DNA from: Maratus speciosus
Lineage: Eukaryota > Arthropoda > Arachnida > Araneae > Salticidae
NCBI GenBank assembly: GCA_963932465.1
Contig: OZ010791.1
Location: 156,296,012 to 156,360,011 of the forward strand
Direction of reading: 5' to 3'
Length of the DNA: 64,000 bases
The notes below the pieces were generated by a model. That model saw only the letters and a program-made list of their open reading frames with translations, was not told the DNA's origin and searched no databases. Every line of letters starts with the position of its first letter. Within the stretch, counting starts at the first letter, position 1. The position numbers and the translations under genes were made by a program. Positions 10,951-20,430 of this stretch are shown here, one piece after another.

Positions 10951-12154
10951 GACCTATGTCACACTGTAACTCCCGTAATTATGAACCGATTTCGATGTAA
11001 TTCGGTGTGTACATAGTACATACAAATGTCTTGACCGAGTTCGTTGGCCAGCTTCATCCGCCGTTTTGTTTCAAAATGGCGGCCATTTAAAATTTAAAAA
11101 AAAATTTAAAACTTGAAATGTGGTACCAAAAAATTAAAAATGGAAAAATATTTTTTACTTATGTATTTGACCTTTATACAAAGATTCCGGAGCAGTTTTT
11201 GTTTCGTCTATATCTTAAAAAATGGCTGAGTTATAGCATTTTGAATTTCTAGCGTGGCTGACATTTTGAAACGTCCTGAATTTTGTCACGCGATAAAAGG
11301 CGTATTTATGAACCGATTTGGATGTAATTCGGTGTGTACATAGTACATACCAATCTCTCGACCAAGTTCGTTGGCCAGCTTCATCCGCCATTTTGTTTCA
11401 AAATGGCGGCCATTTAAATTTTTTTTTAAAATTTTAAATTTGAAATGTGGTACCAAAAAATTGAAAATGGAAAAATATTTTTTTCTTATGTATTTGACCT
11501 TTATACAAAGATTTCGGAGCAGTTTTTGTTTCGTCTATATCTTAAAAAATGGCTGAGTTATAGCATTTTGAATTTCTAGCGTGGCTGACATTTTGAAACG
11601 TCCTGAATTTTGTCACGCGATAAAAGGCGTATTTATGAACCGATTTGGATGTAACTTCGTTTATACATAGTACATACCAATGTCTCGACCGGGTTCGTTG
11701 GCCAGCTTCATCCGCCATCTTGTTTAAAAATGGCGGCCATTTAAATTTTTAAGAAAATTTTAAATTTGAAATGTGGTACCAAAAAATTGAAAATTGAAAA
11801 AATATTTTCTTCTTATGTGTTTGATCTTGATAAAAAGATTCGGGAGCAGTTTTTGTTTCCTCTATATCTTAAGAAATGGCTGAGTTCTAGCATTTTGAAT
11901 TTCTAGCGTGGCTGACATTTTGAAACGTCCGGATTTTTCTCACGTAATAACAGGTGTATTTATGAACCGACTTGGATGTACCTTGGTGTGTACATAGTAC
12001 ATACAAATATCTCGACCGAGTTCGTTGGCCAGCTTCATCCGCCATCTTGTTTCAAAATGGCGGCCATTTAAAAAAAATAAAAAAATAAAAAAAATTAAAT
12101 GAGATACCAAAAAATTGGAAAATGAAAAAGATTTTTTTTGTATGTGTTTGACCT
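10951..12154. repeat. 327-bp tandem satellite, left block
   Basis: The landmark ATGAACCGAT(T/C) recurs at 10981, 11308, 11635 and 11962, exactly 327 bp apart each time. Other shared motifs are TACATAGTACATAC, TTCGTTGGCCAGCTTCATCC, AAAATGGCGGCCATTTAAA and GTGGCTGACATTTTGAAACG. The block is cut at 12154 by an LTR retrotransposon inside its fourth unit and continues at 17651. Short frames in it (11371-11556, 11940-12209) are not conserved between units. Confidence 0.93.
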
Positions 12155-13070
12155 TGTAACGGAGCCGATGTCGTAAGGTGGTGTGGTAGCGGGCAACTTC
12201 AACGGCCAAGGCTTATTTAAAGTCGAAGAAATATTTTATTGCATTACAAACAATTAAATAATATTTTCTGGATTATATAAGTCCTATTTACAACGTTTTT
12301 CATAAAAGGGTTCGAGTACAGCTAACAATAAAGTATTTGTAGAATCAAGTCCAGTTCTCTAATGGCAGATTGTTTTCAGGGAGAATGTCTCTAATACATT
12401 CAATGTCCACACTTTTCGAAGGTAGAGTTCGAGATACTCGACAGGAATGTCGCACTTTTTGTAGATGTTTAACCGAGGTTTACGAACCTCCGATATTCAA
12501 CTCCGTGATGGAGATATCTTAACAGCCACACTTGGCTTTCGCTTTTCTGTGCTTCGGAATATGTCCCGAAGCTGTCTACCCGTGAGAGATTTCCACTCTG
12601 CACGGCCAGAAACACCTTGAAGTCTCAACTTCAACAGAAGGGGAAAAAAAGCTCCCGAGAATGTTCTTGCATCCTCTTTTATCAGTTTCGTTTTTCCGTC
12701 TAGGACCGAAGCCACTCCCATTAGCCACTCACCATCCGTGGGCATCTCATAGGCCAGCCCTTTCTCTATAGGCTGCAGTCAGGAGCCTTCGCGTCCGGTT
12801 TCATCTCTGGTTTCACTTTCTACTTTCCCACGGGTACGAGGCCCTCGTGAACATCAAAAGAATATTTCTCTCGCTAGATAAAAGAGTTCCTTTGACCCTA
12901 ACGTCATCTGCGAAGATTCATTGAAATTGAGGTATTTGTTTCATCTCTAGCGACATTTTCTAGGACTCTGAAGAAATTTGGAGGCTAGGTGAAAATACAT
13001 TAGCTTCCCTATGCTGGCTTTTGCCTTGTAAATTGAGAGTTTCAATGTGAGATATCGTCGAATTCTCACA
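12155..13070 (-). repeat. 3' LTR (916 bp)
   Basis: On the minus strand it begins TGTGAGAATTCGACGATATC and ends CTCCGTTACA. Its length is identical to the other LTR. It is preceded in element orientation by the polypurine tract at 13074-13083. Confidence 0.95.
12497..12745 (-). CDS. Sense-strand 82-codon open frame within the 3' LTR
   Basis: It starts with an ATG in context GAGATGC and reads MPTDGEWLMGVASVLDG at its N-terminus, ending in SPSRS. The same frame is intact in the other LTR (17073-17321). Only three nucleotides differ between the copies, giving one amino-acid change (L or F after LLLK). The frame lies in the element's own direction. I recognise no domain. It could be a small LTR-encoded peptide or simply a chance frame in a young, little-diverged sequence, so translation is unproven. 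Confidence 0.25.
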   Translation of the reverse strand: MPTDGEWLMGVASVLDGKTKLIKEDARTFSGAFFPLLLKLRLQGVSGRAEWKSLTGRQLRDIFRSTEKRKPSVAVKISPSRS

Positions 13071-13073
13071 ACA

Positions 13074-13083
13074 CCCCTCCCTC
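13074..13083 (-). promoter_or_regulatory. Polypurine tract for plus-strand DNA synthesis
   Basis: GAGGGAGGGG on the minus strand, three bases before the 3' LTR. This is the expected position for the plus-strand primer of a retrotransposon. Confidence 0.85.
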
Positions 13084-13370
13084 AAATCATATTTCGGCTA
13101 CCAGACGTAATATGCTGTAAGGGAAATGGTTAGCTCATACATTTCAAGTGGCCCATATTTAATTATATCAATTCCTAAAAAAAACCTTTTCCTGCATTTT
13201 ATACTTAGCTTGCAAATACTGGACACATTTGGTTACGAAATTTCTCTTTAACAGACAAAACACATTTATATTTTACACGATTACAATTACACATAATAAA
13301 ATGAATATTAATATATACATATATTTAAGTTGAGTTTGATTCACACAATCCTCTACTAAATCCTTAACTG

Positions 13371-14240
13371 CTAAAACATGTCCCTTGAAAGTTTATCTCT
13401 CAATTTAGCAAAGTGTTTGGGCCGCGAAACTTTACGTGTCAAAATGTTTCTATTCTCCACGCTTTTTTCATTAGGTTTCGGTATGTTTACTCTATTGACT
13501 TGAGACTTTTCGCGTCTACTTGGGACGTTTGTAAAAAGATTAGTCGCGGAACTTTTATAATCGATTCTCCCTCGATTCATTCTTCTCGTACCCCTTTCAT
13601 ACGACTTATGTCTGGTGGAACCTAATCCTGCATCTCCTGACACTGCATTTCTTTTTAACATATCTTTATCGCGCCTAGATTTCCTGTTGTTCCTGGTCTG
13701 CCCAATTCTTACCGGCTTATCTCTTTGATCGCCCGTTAAAGCTATACCTATACGGGAGTCATTTGACTTCTCAAAATCCCCACAATTGCAATACGTCTTC
13801 TTTATTTTTGACCTTCTCGCTTCGCTTAACGACTCGTCCTCATCTTGTTCTCTTTTAAACCTTTCTCTCCCAACCTTGCTTAATCCTACGCTTAAATTCC
13901 CCTCTCGATCGGGTAACAAAAGGTTCCCTCCGTCTACTTTAAAATTCCCATTCATCTTCCTTAACCAACGTTCATCCTCACTAGATTTTCCTCCCGTATT
14001 CACGTCAATCATTTTTGCCCGGAGGTTTCTCTTTTTCGACTCGTTCCCTTGCGTCGGATCGGACCGCTGTTGTTTCAGTTTCGGATTGGCATCACTTTCG
14101 GTTTTTCCGGCGTCTAAAGTCTCAGCCTTTCCTTTCTTAATTTTATCGATTAATTTTTGAGTTTCGTTTCCTAATATATAGTACGACAAGTCTGATTTAT
14201 TCTCTGCTACTATGGCCCTCGTTTTTATATTCCCACTCCT
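13371..14240 (-). CDS. Protease C-terminal part and long basic linker of the LTR element (frame -1 to gag)
   Basis: The frame is open from about 14240, with no ATG near its start, and runs 290 codons to a stop at 13371. Its first residues (IKTRAIVAENK, then YYILGNETQ) look like the C-terminal strands of a retropepsin continuing the protease begun in the gag frame. The remainder is rich in K, R, D, E, N and S, with no fold that I recognise. It contains an isolated CNCGDFEKS segment but no second zinc knuckle. In full-length relatives this segment would lead to reverse transcriptase; here it stops. It overlaps the end of the gag frame by about 16 nt, so it would need a -1 ribosomal frameshift, or else reflects a one-base mutation. 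I see no classical slippery heptamer (G-GGA-ATA is a poor one). Confidence 0.55.
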   Translation of the reverse strand, partial: RSGNIKTRAIVAENKSDLSYYILGNETQKLIDKIKKGKAETLDAGKTESDANPKLKQQRSDPTQGNESKKRNLRAKMIDVNTGGKSSEDERWLRKMNGNFKVDGGNLLLPDREGNLSVGLSKVGRERFKREQDEDESLSEARRSKIKKTYCNCGDFEKSNDSRIGIALTGDQRDKPVRIGQTRNNRKSRRDKDMLKRNAVSGDAGLGSTRHKSYERGTRRMNRGRIDYKSSATNLFTNVPSRREKSQVNRVNIPKPNEKSVENRNILTRKVSRPKHFAKLRDKLSRDMF

Positions 14241-15604
14241 TCAATTTCTAAGACAACGTGGGCGGTCGGTAAACGAAGCGTATTGTTCGTCAACGGTTGC
14301 CTAACTCGTACAGCACCACCGTCTAACTGATTGGGCTTAATTAATTGACTAGGGGTCACATCATAGCGAGTTCCGGAATCTCTTAACGTCGTGCATTCCT
14401 TTCCGTTAATTAGAGCACGGCTAAGATATGGTTTGAAACTTTCCTCAAAATTCGTACCTACGCAAATGTGATGAACGCTAGTAATAGGTTCTAAGTTCCT
14501 TTTGTTTTCCGGACAGTTGGCTTTTAAATGCCCAATTTTGGAGCAAATAAAACACTTATTCCAATTTTTACGTTTGAAGATCCTTTCTCTTTCGTTTTCC
14601 GTGTTATTCTCTCTCCAATTAGTTTTGGTTTCCGAATGCCAATCTCTCATTTCGTCTTCATTTTCCGTTTTTTCCATTCTCCTATCCCGCGAATTTCCTT
14701 CAAATTTTGGTTTCGTATTGCACGATTTTTTTGACACTCCTTTTATCGCCTCATATTCGTCTAGTGCCGTAGCGAGCACCAAGGGGTCTTTATATTTCGC
14801 CCACGAATCAATAAAATGTTCTTTTAATTCGACCGGCGCGCGTCGTTTGATCTGATCAGGGATCAACAAGTCTTTTAATTCAGAAAATTGCGTGATCCCC
14901 AAACCGTTAATCCATCCTTCAAGAAAACTATTCAATTCGAATATGAGATCTCTCCACGGGTTTCCTGGATTACGTGCATGTTTATTCAATTTTTGACGGT
15001 ACGCTTCCGCACTCAGCCTGTACCGGGCTAATAAAAGCGATTTAACATGTTCGAAATTGTCAATTTTTTGAGCTGGTTCGCGTAAGATTAATTCTGCAAT
15101 TTCCACCGGCAATAATGCTAACAAGTGTGTGACGTATTCATCTTGCTCTATTCCGGACCTATTCGCCTGTCGTTCGAACAAATTCAGGAATAATGTTATG
15201 TCGGATCGTTCAGGATCAAAACAATGCATAATAGTTTTAAGAGGTAATTTAACGGATCTTTCGGAACCGTTGCTAGCCGTAGAATTTCGCCTTTCTGAAC
15301 TTTGCGTTAATTTTAGCTGTTCTAAAGTAAACGCCCTTTCTTTTTCTTTCTCCCTCTCTTCTCTCTCCTCTCTCTCTCTTTTCCCCCTCTCTTTCTCTTT
15401 TTCTGCCGCGATTCGGTCTTCCCTATCTTTCACGATAAACCCTGCCTGCACTAAAGTTAGTTCCTCGTCGTATTTTTCTGCTGCTTCAATTTTTTCGATT
15501 ATCGTTGCCATATTGTCTTCTTCATCTATTTCCACATCTAAAACTTCCGCGAGATTCTGTAAATCCACTTTCCTGCAGTACTTCAGTGAATTTAACTTCG
15601 ACAT
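14225..15604 (-). CDS. gag: Gag polyprotein with N-terminal half of an aspartic protease (LTR retrotransposon)
   Basis: 459 residues from ATG at 15604. An N-terminal helical region (about 1-55) is followed by a very highly charged E/K/R coiled-coil segment (about 58-92). A retrotransposon-gag/SCAN-like capsid core spans about 125-290 (FDPERSDITLFLNLFERQAN, LLALLPVEIAELILREPA, ARYRLSAEAYRQKL). A charged linker leads to one CCHC zinc knuckle at 351-364 (CX2CX4HX4C). The frame ends in the first part of a retropepsin with catalytic D409-S410-G411-T412 (LRDSGT, preceded by ALINGKECT). The stop at 14225 truncates the protease about 50 residues after the active site; the next part lies in the -1 frame. 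Gag would form the particle and package element RNA in the cytoplasm. Gag is intact, consistent with recent insertion. The overall architecture resembles gypsy-class elements common in arachnids, which is an inference from memory of the family. Confidence 0.87.
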   Translation of the reverse strand: MSKLNSLKYCRKVDLQNLAEVLDVEIDEEDNMATIIEKIEAAEKYDEELTLVQAGFIVKDREDRIAAEKEKERGKREREEREEREKEKERAFTLEQLKLTQSSERRNSTASNGSERSVKLPLKTIMHCFDPERSDITLFLNLFERQANRSGIEQDEYVTHLLALLPVEIAELILREPAQKIDNFEHVKSLLLARYRLSAEAYRQKLNKHARNPGNPWRDLIFELNSFLEGWINGLGITQFSELKDLLIPDQIKRRAPVELKEHFIDSWAKYKDPLVLATALDEYEAIKGVSKKSCNTKPKFEGNSRDRRMEKTENEDEMRDWHSETKTNWRENNTENERERIFKRKNWNKCFICSKIGHLKANCPENKRNLEPITSVHHICVGTNFEESFKPYLSRALINGKECTTLRDSGTRYDVTPSQLIKPNQLDGGAVRVRQPLTNNTLRLPTAHVVLEIEGVGI

Positions 15605-15606
15605 GA

Positions 15607-16376
15607 CTACGGTATGTTGAAATAATACAAACGGAAACTATTCGTTTTGTTTATCAATTTAAAAGTATATGAACCTTACACCTCACAAGAAATATTTTAC
15701 TCCTACGCACACAATATAAATAAACATTTCAAATGCATAACCAATATGTAAAAATAATTTTATGATTTTTCAAAAGATTTTCAGAATTTCTATATTTTTG
15801 TGCCAAACGTAAAGCAAAAAGGTAAAATTCAAAATTTTAAAGCTTTAGAGTCCCTATACACACAATATGAAAACAATAAGTAATTTTTCAAATACTATAG
15901 GCAAGCTACATTCCCAGTATTTCTCAAGAACTGAACACTTTCTGCAACCTTTATCAAAATGCATCTATACCATTTAGGGTAAAAGTTTAATTTACTCTGT
16001 TTGTCATTTAGCAATCCAGCATGCATCAAAAATTCTCTTTATACAATCACTCATCAAACTATATTTCTTACACAAGTTATATAAGAAAAAAAAAATTACT
16101 GGGCATTTTTTTTTTTTTTTGAGTAGTTATGAATTTAGCCTATCTAATCCTTTCTGCATTCTAAATATTACAAATACTGATAAAGATAGCATAACATATA
16201 AATTTGCATTAATCGTTAGATTTCCATGCATTAACTACACATTATCGATTTATCATAATCTTACTATTTTCATTTACCTCAAAAAGTTTCTCATATTTTT
16301 ATTTAAACAACATTTTAATGTCCTATCAGTATGCTAAATAATAGTTTAAGAGCCACTCAAAATGAAATGAGCTTAC
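15607..16376 (-). other. Probable leader intron of the LTR element (770 nt)
   Basis: On the minus strand the donor reads CAG|GTAAGC (exon ends at 16377), a near-consensus 5' splice site. The acceptor is CCGTAG| at 15607, two bases before the gag ATG. The enclosed sequence is distinctly more AT-rich than the leader before it or the gag after it, and has no long sense frame. Splicing would join a ~350-nt leader directly to gag. This is inferred from motif and composition only; the pyrimidine tract is modest. Confidence 0.4.
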
Positions 16377-16712
16377 CTGTTTCAGTTGTTGCTTGAAGTA
16401 TCTTGTCTGGGGAACGGTCCGTTATGGCACTCCGCGGGTGTCGTCCACTGTAGCTCAAGGGCTCGTATCGGGCGTGTTGCGTCCCACTGTTTGTCGTCCA
16501 AGGTCCACCTTGCACTGTCTCGAAGCACTGTCTAGTTTATCTAGCTGAACTGTCTCATGGGCAATGTCTAGATGGGCTGTCCGTCTGTCTTCCTCAGAAC
16601 TGTCGTTTCGATTCTTTCGGATGCCTCTCGGGTTGTTGTCAGAAACTCCGGGTGTTCGCCGTCTGTTTCCTCCTGGGCTTTCCTCTAATAACAATTATTC
16701 TTGCTGAAAATC
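16377..16712 (-). other. Transcribed leader (5' UTR) of the LTR element
   Basis: GC-richer than the region downstream. It holds a 79-codon sense frame (16455-16694, N-terminus MLLEESPGGNRRRTPG) with no recognised domain, and several reiterations of a short ACAGT(T/G)C-like motif. If spliced as proposed, the upstream frame would act as an upstream ORF ahead of gag. Confidence 0.4.
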
Positions 16713-16730
16713 TTCTAGCTGCCACCAAGT
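16713..16730 (-). promoter_or_regulatory. Candidate primer binding site
   Basis: Immediately next to the 5' LTR, the minus strand reads ACTTGGTGGCAGCTAGAA. A TGG-starting site 3 bases from the LTR is where a tRNA 3' end would pair. I could not assign the tRNA. Confidence 0.5.
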
Positions 16731-17646
16731 TGTAACGGAGACGATGTCGTAAGGTGGTGTGGTAGCGGGCAACTTCAACGGCCAAGGTTTATTTAAAGTC
16801 GAAGAAATATTTTATTGCATTACAAACAATTAAATAATATTTTCTGGATTATATAAGTCCTATTTACAACGTTTTTCATAAAAGGGTTCGAGTACACTTA
16901 ACAATAAAGTATTTGTAGAATCAAGTCCAGTTGTCTAATGGCAGATTGTTTTCAGGGAGAATGTCTCTAATACATTCAATGTCCACACTTTTCGAAGGTA
17001 GAGTTCGAGATACTCGACAGGAATGTCGCACTTTTTGTAGATGTTTAACCAAGGTTTACGAACCTCCGATATTCAACTCCGTGATGGAGATATCTTAACA
17101 GCCACACTTGGTTTTCGCTTTTCTGTGCTTCGGAATATGTCCCGAAGCTGTCTACCAGTGAGAGATTTCCACTCTGCACGGCCAGAAACACCTTGAAGTC
17201 TGAACTTCAACAGAAGGGGAAAAAAAGCTCCCGAGAATGTTCTTGCATCCTCTTTTATCAGTTTCGTTTTTCCGTCTAGGACCGAAGCCACTCCCATTAG
17301 CCACTCACCATCCGTGGGCATCTCATAGGCCAGCCCTTTCTCTATAGGCTACAGTCAGGAACCTTCGCGTCCGGTTTCATCTCTGGTTTCACTTTCTACT
17401 TTCCCACGGGAACGAGGCCCTCGTGAACATCAAAAGAATATTTCTCTCGCTAGATAAAAGAGTTCCTTTCACCCTAGTGTCATCTGCGAAGATTGATTGA
17501 AATTGAGGTATTTGTTTCATCTCTAGCGACATTTTCTAGGACTCTGAAGAAATTTGGAGGCTAGGTGAAAATACATTAGCTTCCCTATGCTGGCTTTTGC
17601 CTTGTAAATTGAGAGTTTCAATGTGAGATATCGTCGAATTCTCACA
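16731..17646 (-). repeat. 5' LTR (916 bp)
   Basis: Same length and ends as 12155-13070. It is followed on the plus strand by the ACCT target duplication. It should carry the element's promoter; I did not find a TATA box convincing enough to place. Confidence 0.95.
17073..17321 (-). CDS. Sense-strand 82-codon open frame within the 5' LTR
   Basis: Sister of the frame at 12497-12745, differing by one residue (F for L). In the 5' LTR it could be transcribed only if initiation lies upstream of it. There is no recognised domain, so its reality depends on transcript data. Confidence 0.25.
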   Translation of the reverse strand: MPTDGEWLMGVASVLDGKTKLIKEDARTFSGAFFPLLLKFRLQGVSGRAEWKSLTGRQLRDIFRSTEKRKPSVAVKISPSRS

Positions 17647-17650
17647 ACCT

Positions 17651-18550
17651 TAATACAAAGATTCCGGAACAGTTTTTCTTTCGTCTATAGCTAAAAAAAA
17701 TGACTGAGTAATAGCATTTTGAATTTCTCTTGTGGCTGACATTTTAAAACGACCTGATTTTTGTCACGCGATAACAGGCGTATTTATGAACCTATTTGGA
17801 TGTAACTTGGTCTGTACATAGTACATACCAATGTCTCGATCGAGTTCGTTGTCCAGCTTCATTCGCCATCTTGTTTCAAAAGGGTTGCCATTTAAAAAAA
17901 ATTAAATTTAAAATTCAAAATGAGGTATTAAAAAATTGGAAAATGAAAAAGATTTTTTTTATGTGTTTGGCCTTGATACAAAGATTCCGGAGCAGTTTTT
18001 GTTTCCGAAAATTTGTTCTTTTGTTTATATCTTAAAAAATGGTTGATTTATAGCACTTTGAATTTCTAGCATGGCTAACATTTTGAAACGATCTTGTATT
18101 TGTCACGCGATAACACACGTATTCGCCTATTTCGATGTAAGAAGGCATGTGGATAGTATACATCAACACCTCGACCAAGTTCGCTGGCCAGATTCATCAG
18201 CCATCTTGTTTCAAAATGGCGGCCATTAAATTAAAAAATATATATATATATTTAAAGTGAGGTGCAAAAAAATTAGAAATTGAAAAAGGTTTCTTTCTTA
18301 AGTATTTGACCTTGATATAAGGATTCAGGAGCATTTTTTGTTTGTCTTTACCTTAAAAAATGGCTCAGATATAGCAGTTTCAATTTCTATTGTGGGTGAC
18401 ATTTTGAAAAATCTGATTTTTTGCATGCGACAGTACTCCTATATATTAACCGATTCCGATGTGAGTGAGCATGTGCACAGCAATTACTAAGGTCTCGACC
18501 AAGTTCACTGCTTAGCCTCATCCACCATGTTGTCTTAAAATGACAGGCAC
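17651..18550. repeat. 327-bp tandem satellite, right block
   Basis: It resumes with TAATACAAAGATTCCGGA exactly where the left block was broken. Unit starts are near 17786 (ATGAACCTAT), 18121 (degraded) and 18445 (ATTAACCGAT). Divergence increases to the right, as expected at the edge of a satellite array. The motif AAAATGGCGGCCAT recurs once more at about 19025. Confidence 0.88.
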
Positions 18551-19032
18551 TTTAAGAAATTGCCGAATTTGGCAGCCAAATATAAGTTACTTTAAAGAAA
18601 AGCAGCTTGGATAAAGCTGACTAATTTCGCGAAATTCTCATTCATTATATTGATAAAAATTAGTATTGAATCTCCTATATTCGGTTTCCACTAAATTGAG
18701 CTTCGTGTGTTTGAATGATATAAGTTGGCTTTTTTAAAATAAGGATTATGAAAGCTACCTCTTCCTCCCGGCACTGGCCGGAAGGACTTTTTTTATTCAA
18801 TTCCTACTATTAGCTCACACTCTCCCTATATTTATTTATTTATTTATATATTTATCTTGTTCAAATTTTCAATCGTTAATAAAATACTCATTATTCATCC
18901 TATCAAGTTGAAATAATTTTTTTTAAATTTGTGCTAGATGACAATTGATGTTGATACAGTTTTTTCAAATATTAATTAATTAATTTAATTTTAATTAATT
19001 AATTTTAGTTTTGCATGGGAAACAAAATGGCG
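18551..19032. other. No gene seen: degenerate AT-rich spacer
   Basis: It includes a small GC-rich hairpin near 18762-18785 (TCCTCCCGGC / GCCGGAAGGA around ACTG), a TTTA-type simple repeat near 18830-18850 and a TTAATTAA-rich patch near 18970-19000. Nothing coding. Confidence 0.6.
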
Positions 19033-19250
19033 GCCATTGGTTGTTGAAGATCAATTAAAGTATTTTCAATAAGGGGTTACCATAAGGGGGACCCTGTTCT
19101 GTCGACAAATACAGCCAAGTTTGTCGCCAACTTCGCGATATCTCTAATATTTCGCCAAATAGAGTTCCATTGTAAACCTACTTGCTTATAGAAAATCAAC
19201 AAATTGAGATAATTTAATGCAACAAAAACTAATATTAGCTTAAGGGATTG
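19033..19250 (+). repeat. Dispersed ~250-bp repeat with TTGGCG/CGCCAA dyads, copy 1
   Basis: Shares AAGGGGTTA(C/T)CATA, GGGACCCTGTT(C/A)TGTCG, AAGTTTGTCGCCAACTT and AACTAATATTAGCTTAAGG with the reverse complement of 25060-25360. This copy has lost part of the dyad-rich centre. Function unknown; probably a non-autonomous element. Confidence 0.8.
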
Positions 19251-19296
19251 TATTAAATTTTTCTTTGATGACCTAAGTAGGAATTGACTTTAAAAA

Positions 19297-19522
19297 CAAA
19301 ATTTGGCACAGATGTCATATTCGCCCCATATTGGCACGATTTTTTTCTGACGCCAATGTCATATACGCAACGGGTACTTAACTGGCGCCAAAGTTTCGTT
19401 ATTTTGCTTGATGTGGTAACCCGGATTATGTTGTTTATGCTGTTGATGTTTTCGCCAAATTGGCAACCGAAAAAAAATCGCGCCAATATGGGGCGAATAT
19501 GACATCTGTGCCCAAAATTTTT
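19297..19522. mobile_element. MITE with ~50-bp terminal inverted repeats (226 bp)
   Basis: The left end AAAATTTGGCACAGATGTCA and the right end read in reverse, AAAATTTTGGGCACAGATGT, continue through ATATTCGCCCCATATTGG on both sides. Overlapping frames of over 70 codons on both strands (19253-19502) are the consequence of this symmetry and not genes. Confidence 0.88.
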
Positions 19523-20430
19523 ATATTACTTGTTTTTAAATTGCTTCTGTGATGGTATATAGAGAGTAAATTATCGCCATACATGTATGCGTTCTTCGTC
19601 TGTGGTTTCTGTTTATGTTATCCATCTAATATATTTACACTAATCTTATACACCTGGTTCCATCTTTCAACATTCATATGTATTTGTTTTCAAAAATTAA
19701 CTTAATGACAAGGCATTGTTCAAAAGGTGCACTTTATACAATATAAAATTTTGTCATTTATTAAATGAAATTTTTATAGAATATATGTGATGCATTTTTC
19801 TTAATAAGAAGTGCGAGTATCCTTTAGAGAATCGAATACGAAGCTATTTTGAATTAATTTATTTGTTTAATTCCTCTACGAAAATTTTAATGAAAAATAT
19901 TTCCCAAAAGTTTAATGAAGCATGCAAAATCAAGATGTTTAAATTTTATATTTTTACTTTGAAACTTCTGCAATAAGACATATAGCAATTTTTTCTGTTT
20001 CATTTGATATGCAGATGGACTATCAATTTTTATCGTTAAGGCAACTTTTAGGAAAATGCAATTTCAGTCTATCTCTACCCTGAGTGCTCTAGAGTTCATT
20101 GTCAGAATGTTGAATATTCCAATTTCAAAATATTTCCTTGGAAGAAGGAGCTAAATAAAAGGATTTTCTTTCATTTGCTCAGCAATTTTGCGTTCTTTCA
20201 TTTGATTTATTTGGATTTTGTATTTAATTATATATTTTTAAAGCTGAATAATTTTGAGATTTAAAATTTAAAATTTAAAATATTCAATTTTTTTTATTAT
20301 GCACATGATGAAACTTTCTGGACCATTTTAAGTAAAAGTGCTTTCACTTGCAAAAGAAAAATTTCCATTTAGAAAATTTTCACCGGAAAATTTATAACGT
20401 AGTTATTAAACAAAATGTTAGACGTTAAAT
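19523..20430. repeat. Right-hand part of the interrupted fifth 1.4-kb unit
   Basis: It matches the later ~900 bp of intact units (AAATTATCGCCATACAT, TAATATATTTACACT, GATGCATTTTTCTTAATAAG) and runs into the next unit's start (ATAACGTAGTTATTAAAC at 20394). It ends shortly after GTTAGACGTTAAA. With 5802-6384 and 10719-10758 it sums to about one unit. Confidence 0.88.

Larger units (their letters stand above)
12151..17650 (-). mobile_element. LTR retrotransposon (Ty3/gypsy-like), gag-only, minus orientation, with 4-bp TSD
   Basis: Two 916-bp LTRs (12155-13070 and 16731-17646) with TG...CA ends bracket a 3660-bp interior. The flanking 4-bp direct repeat ACCT (12151-12154, 17647-17650) fits gypsy-type integration. 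Removing the element rejoins a 327-bp satellite unit. In element order (right to left): 5' LTR, possible primer binding site, leader with a likely intron, gag with the start of a protease, a basic downstream frame, a polypurine tract, 3' LTR. I find no reverse transcriptase, RNase H or integrase motif; there are only about 300 noncoding bases between the last frame and the polypurine tract. LTRs differ at about 16 sites by eye (around 98% identity), so insertion is recent. It is probably a non-autonomous element mobilised in trans. Confidence 0.93.

Noticed and set aside
10544..10969. 141-codon plus-strand frame
   Set aside because: It reads through a transposon TIR and then an (AT)n microsatellite, giving an I/Y repeat; clearly an artefact.
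11230..11275. Hammerhead-ribozyme-like CTGA...GAAAC...GTC order in the 327-bp satellite
   Set aside because: The CUGANGA core and a stem II are not present; the sequence between CTGA and GAAAC is too short to fold.
13413..15620. Plus-strand frames of 68-163 codons opposite gag
   Set aside because: They are antisense shadows of the minus-strand gag and basic-linker frames.
10759..19522. Helitron carrying satellite repeats
   Set aside because: I found no TC start, no CTRR end with a preceding hairpin, and no A/T insertion signature at the boundaries.
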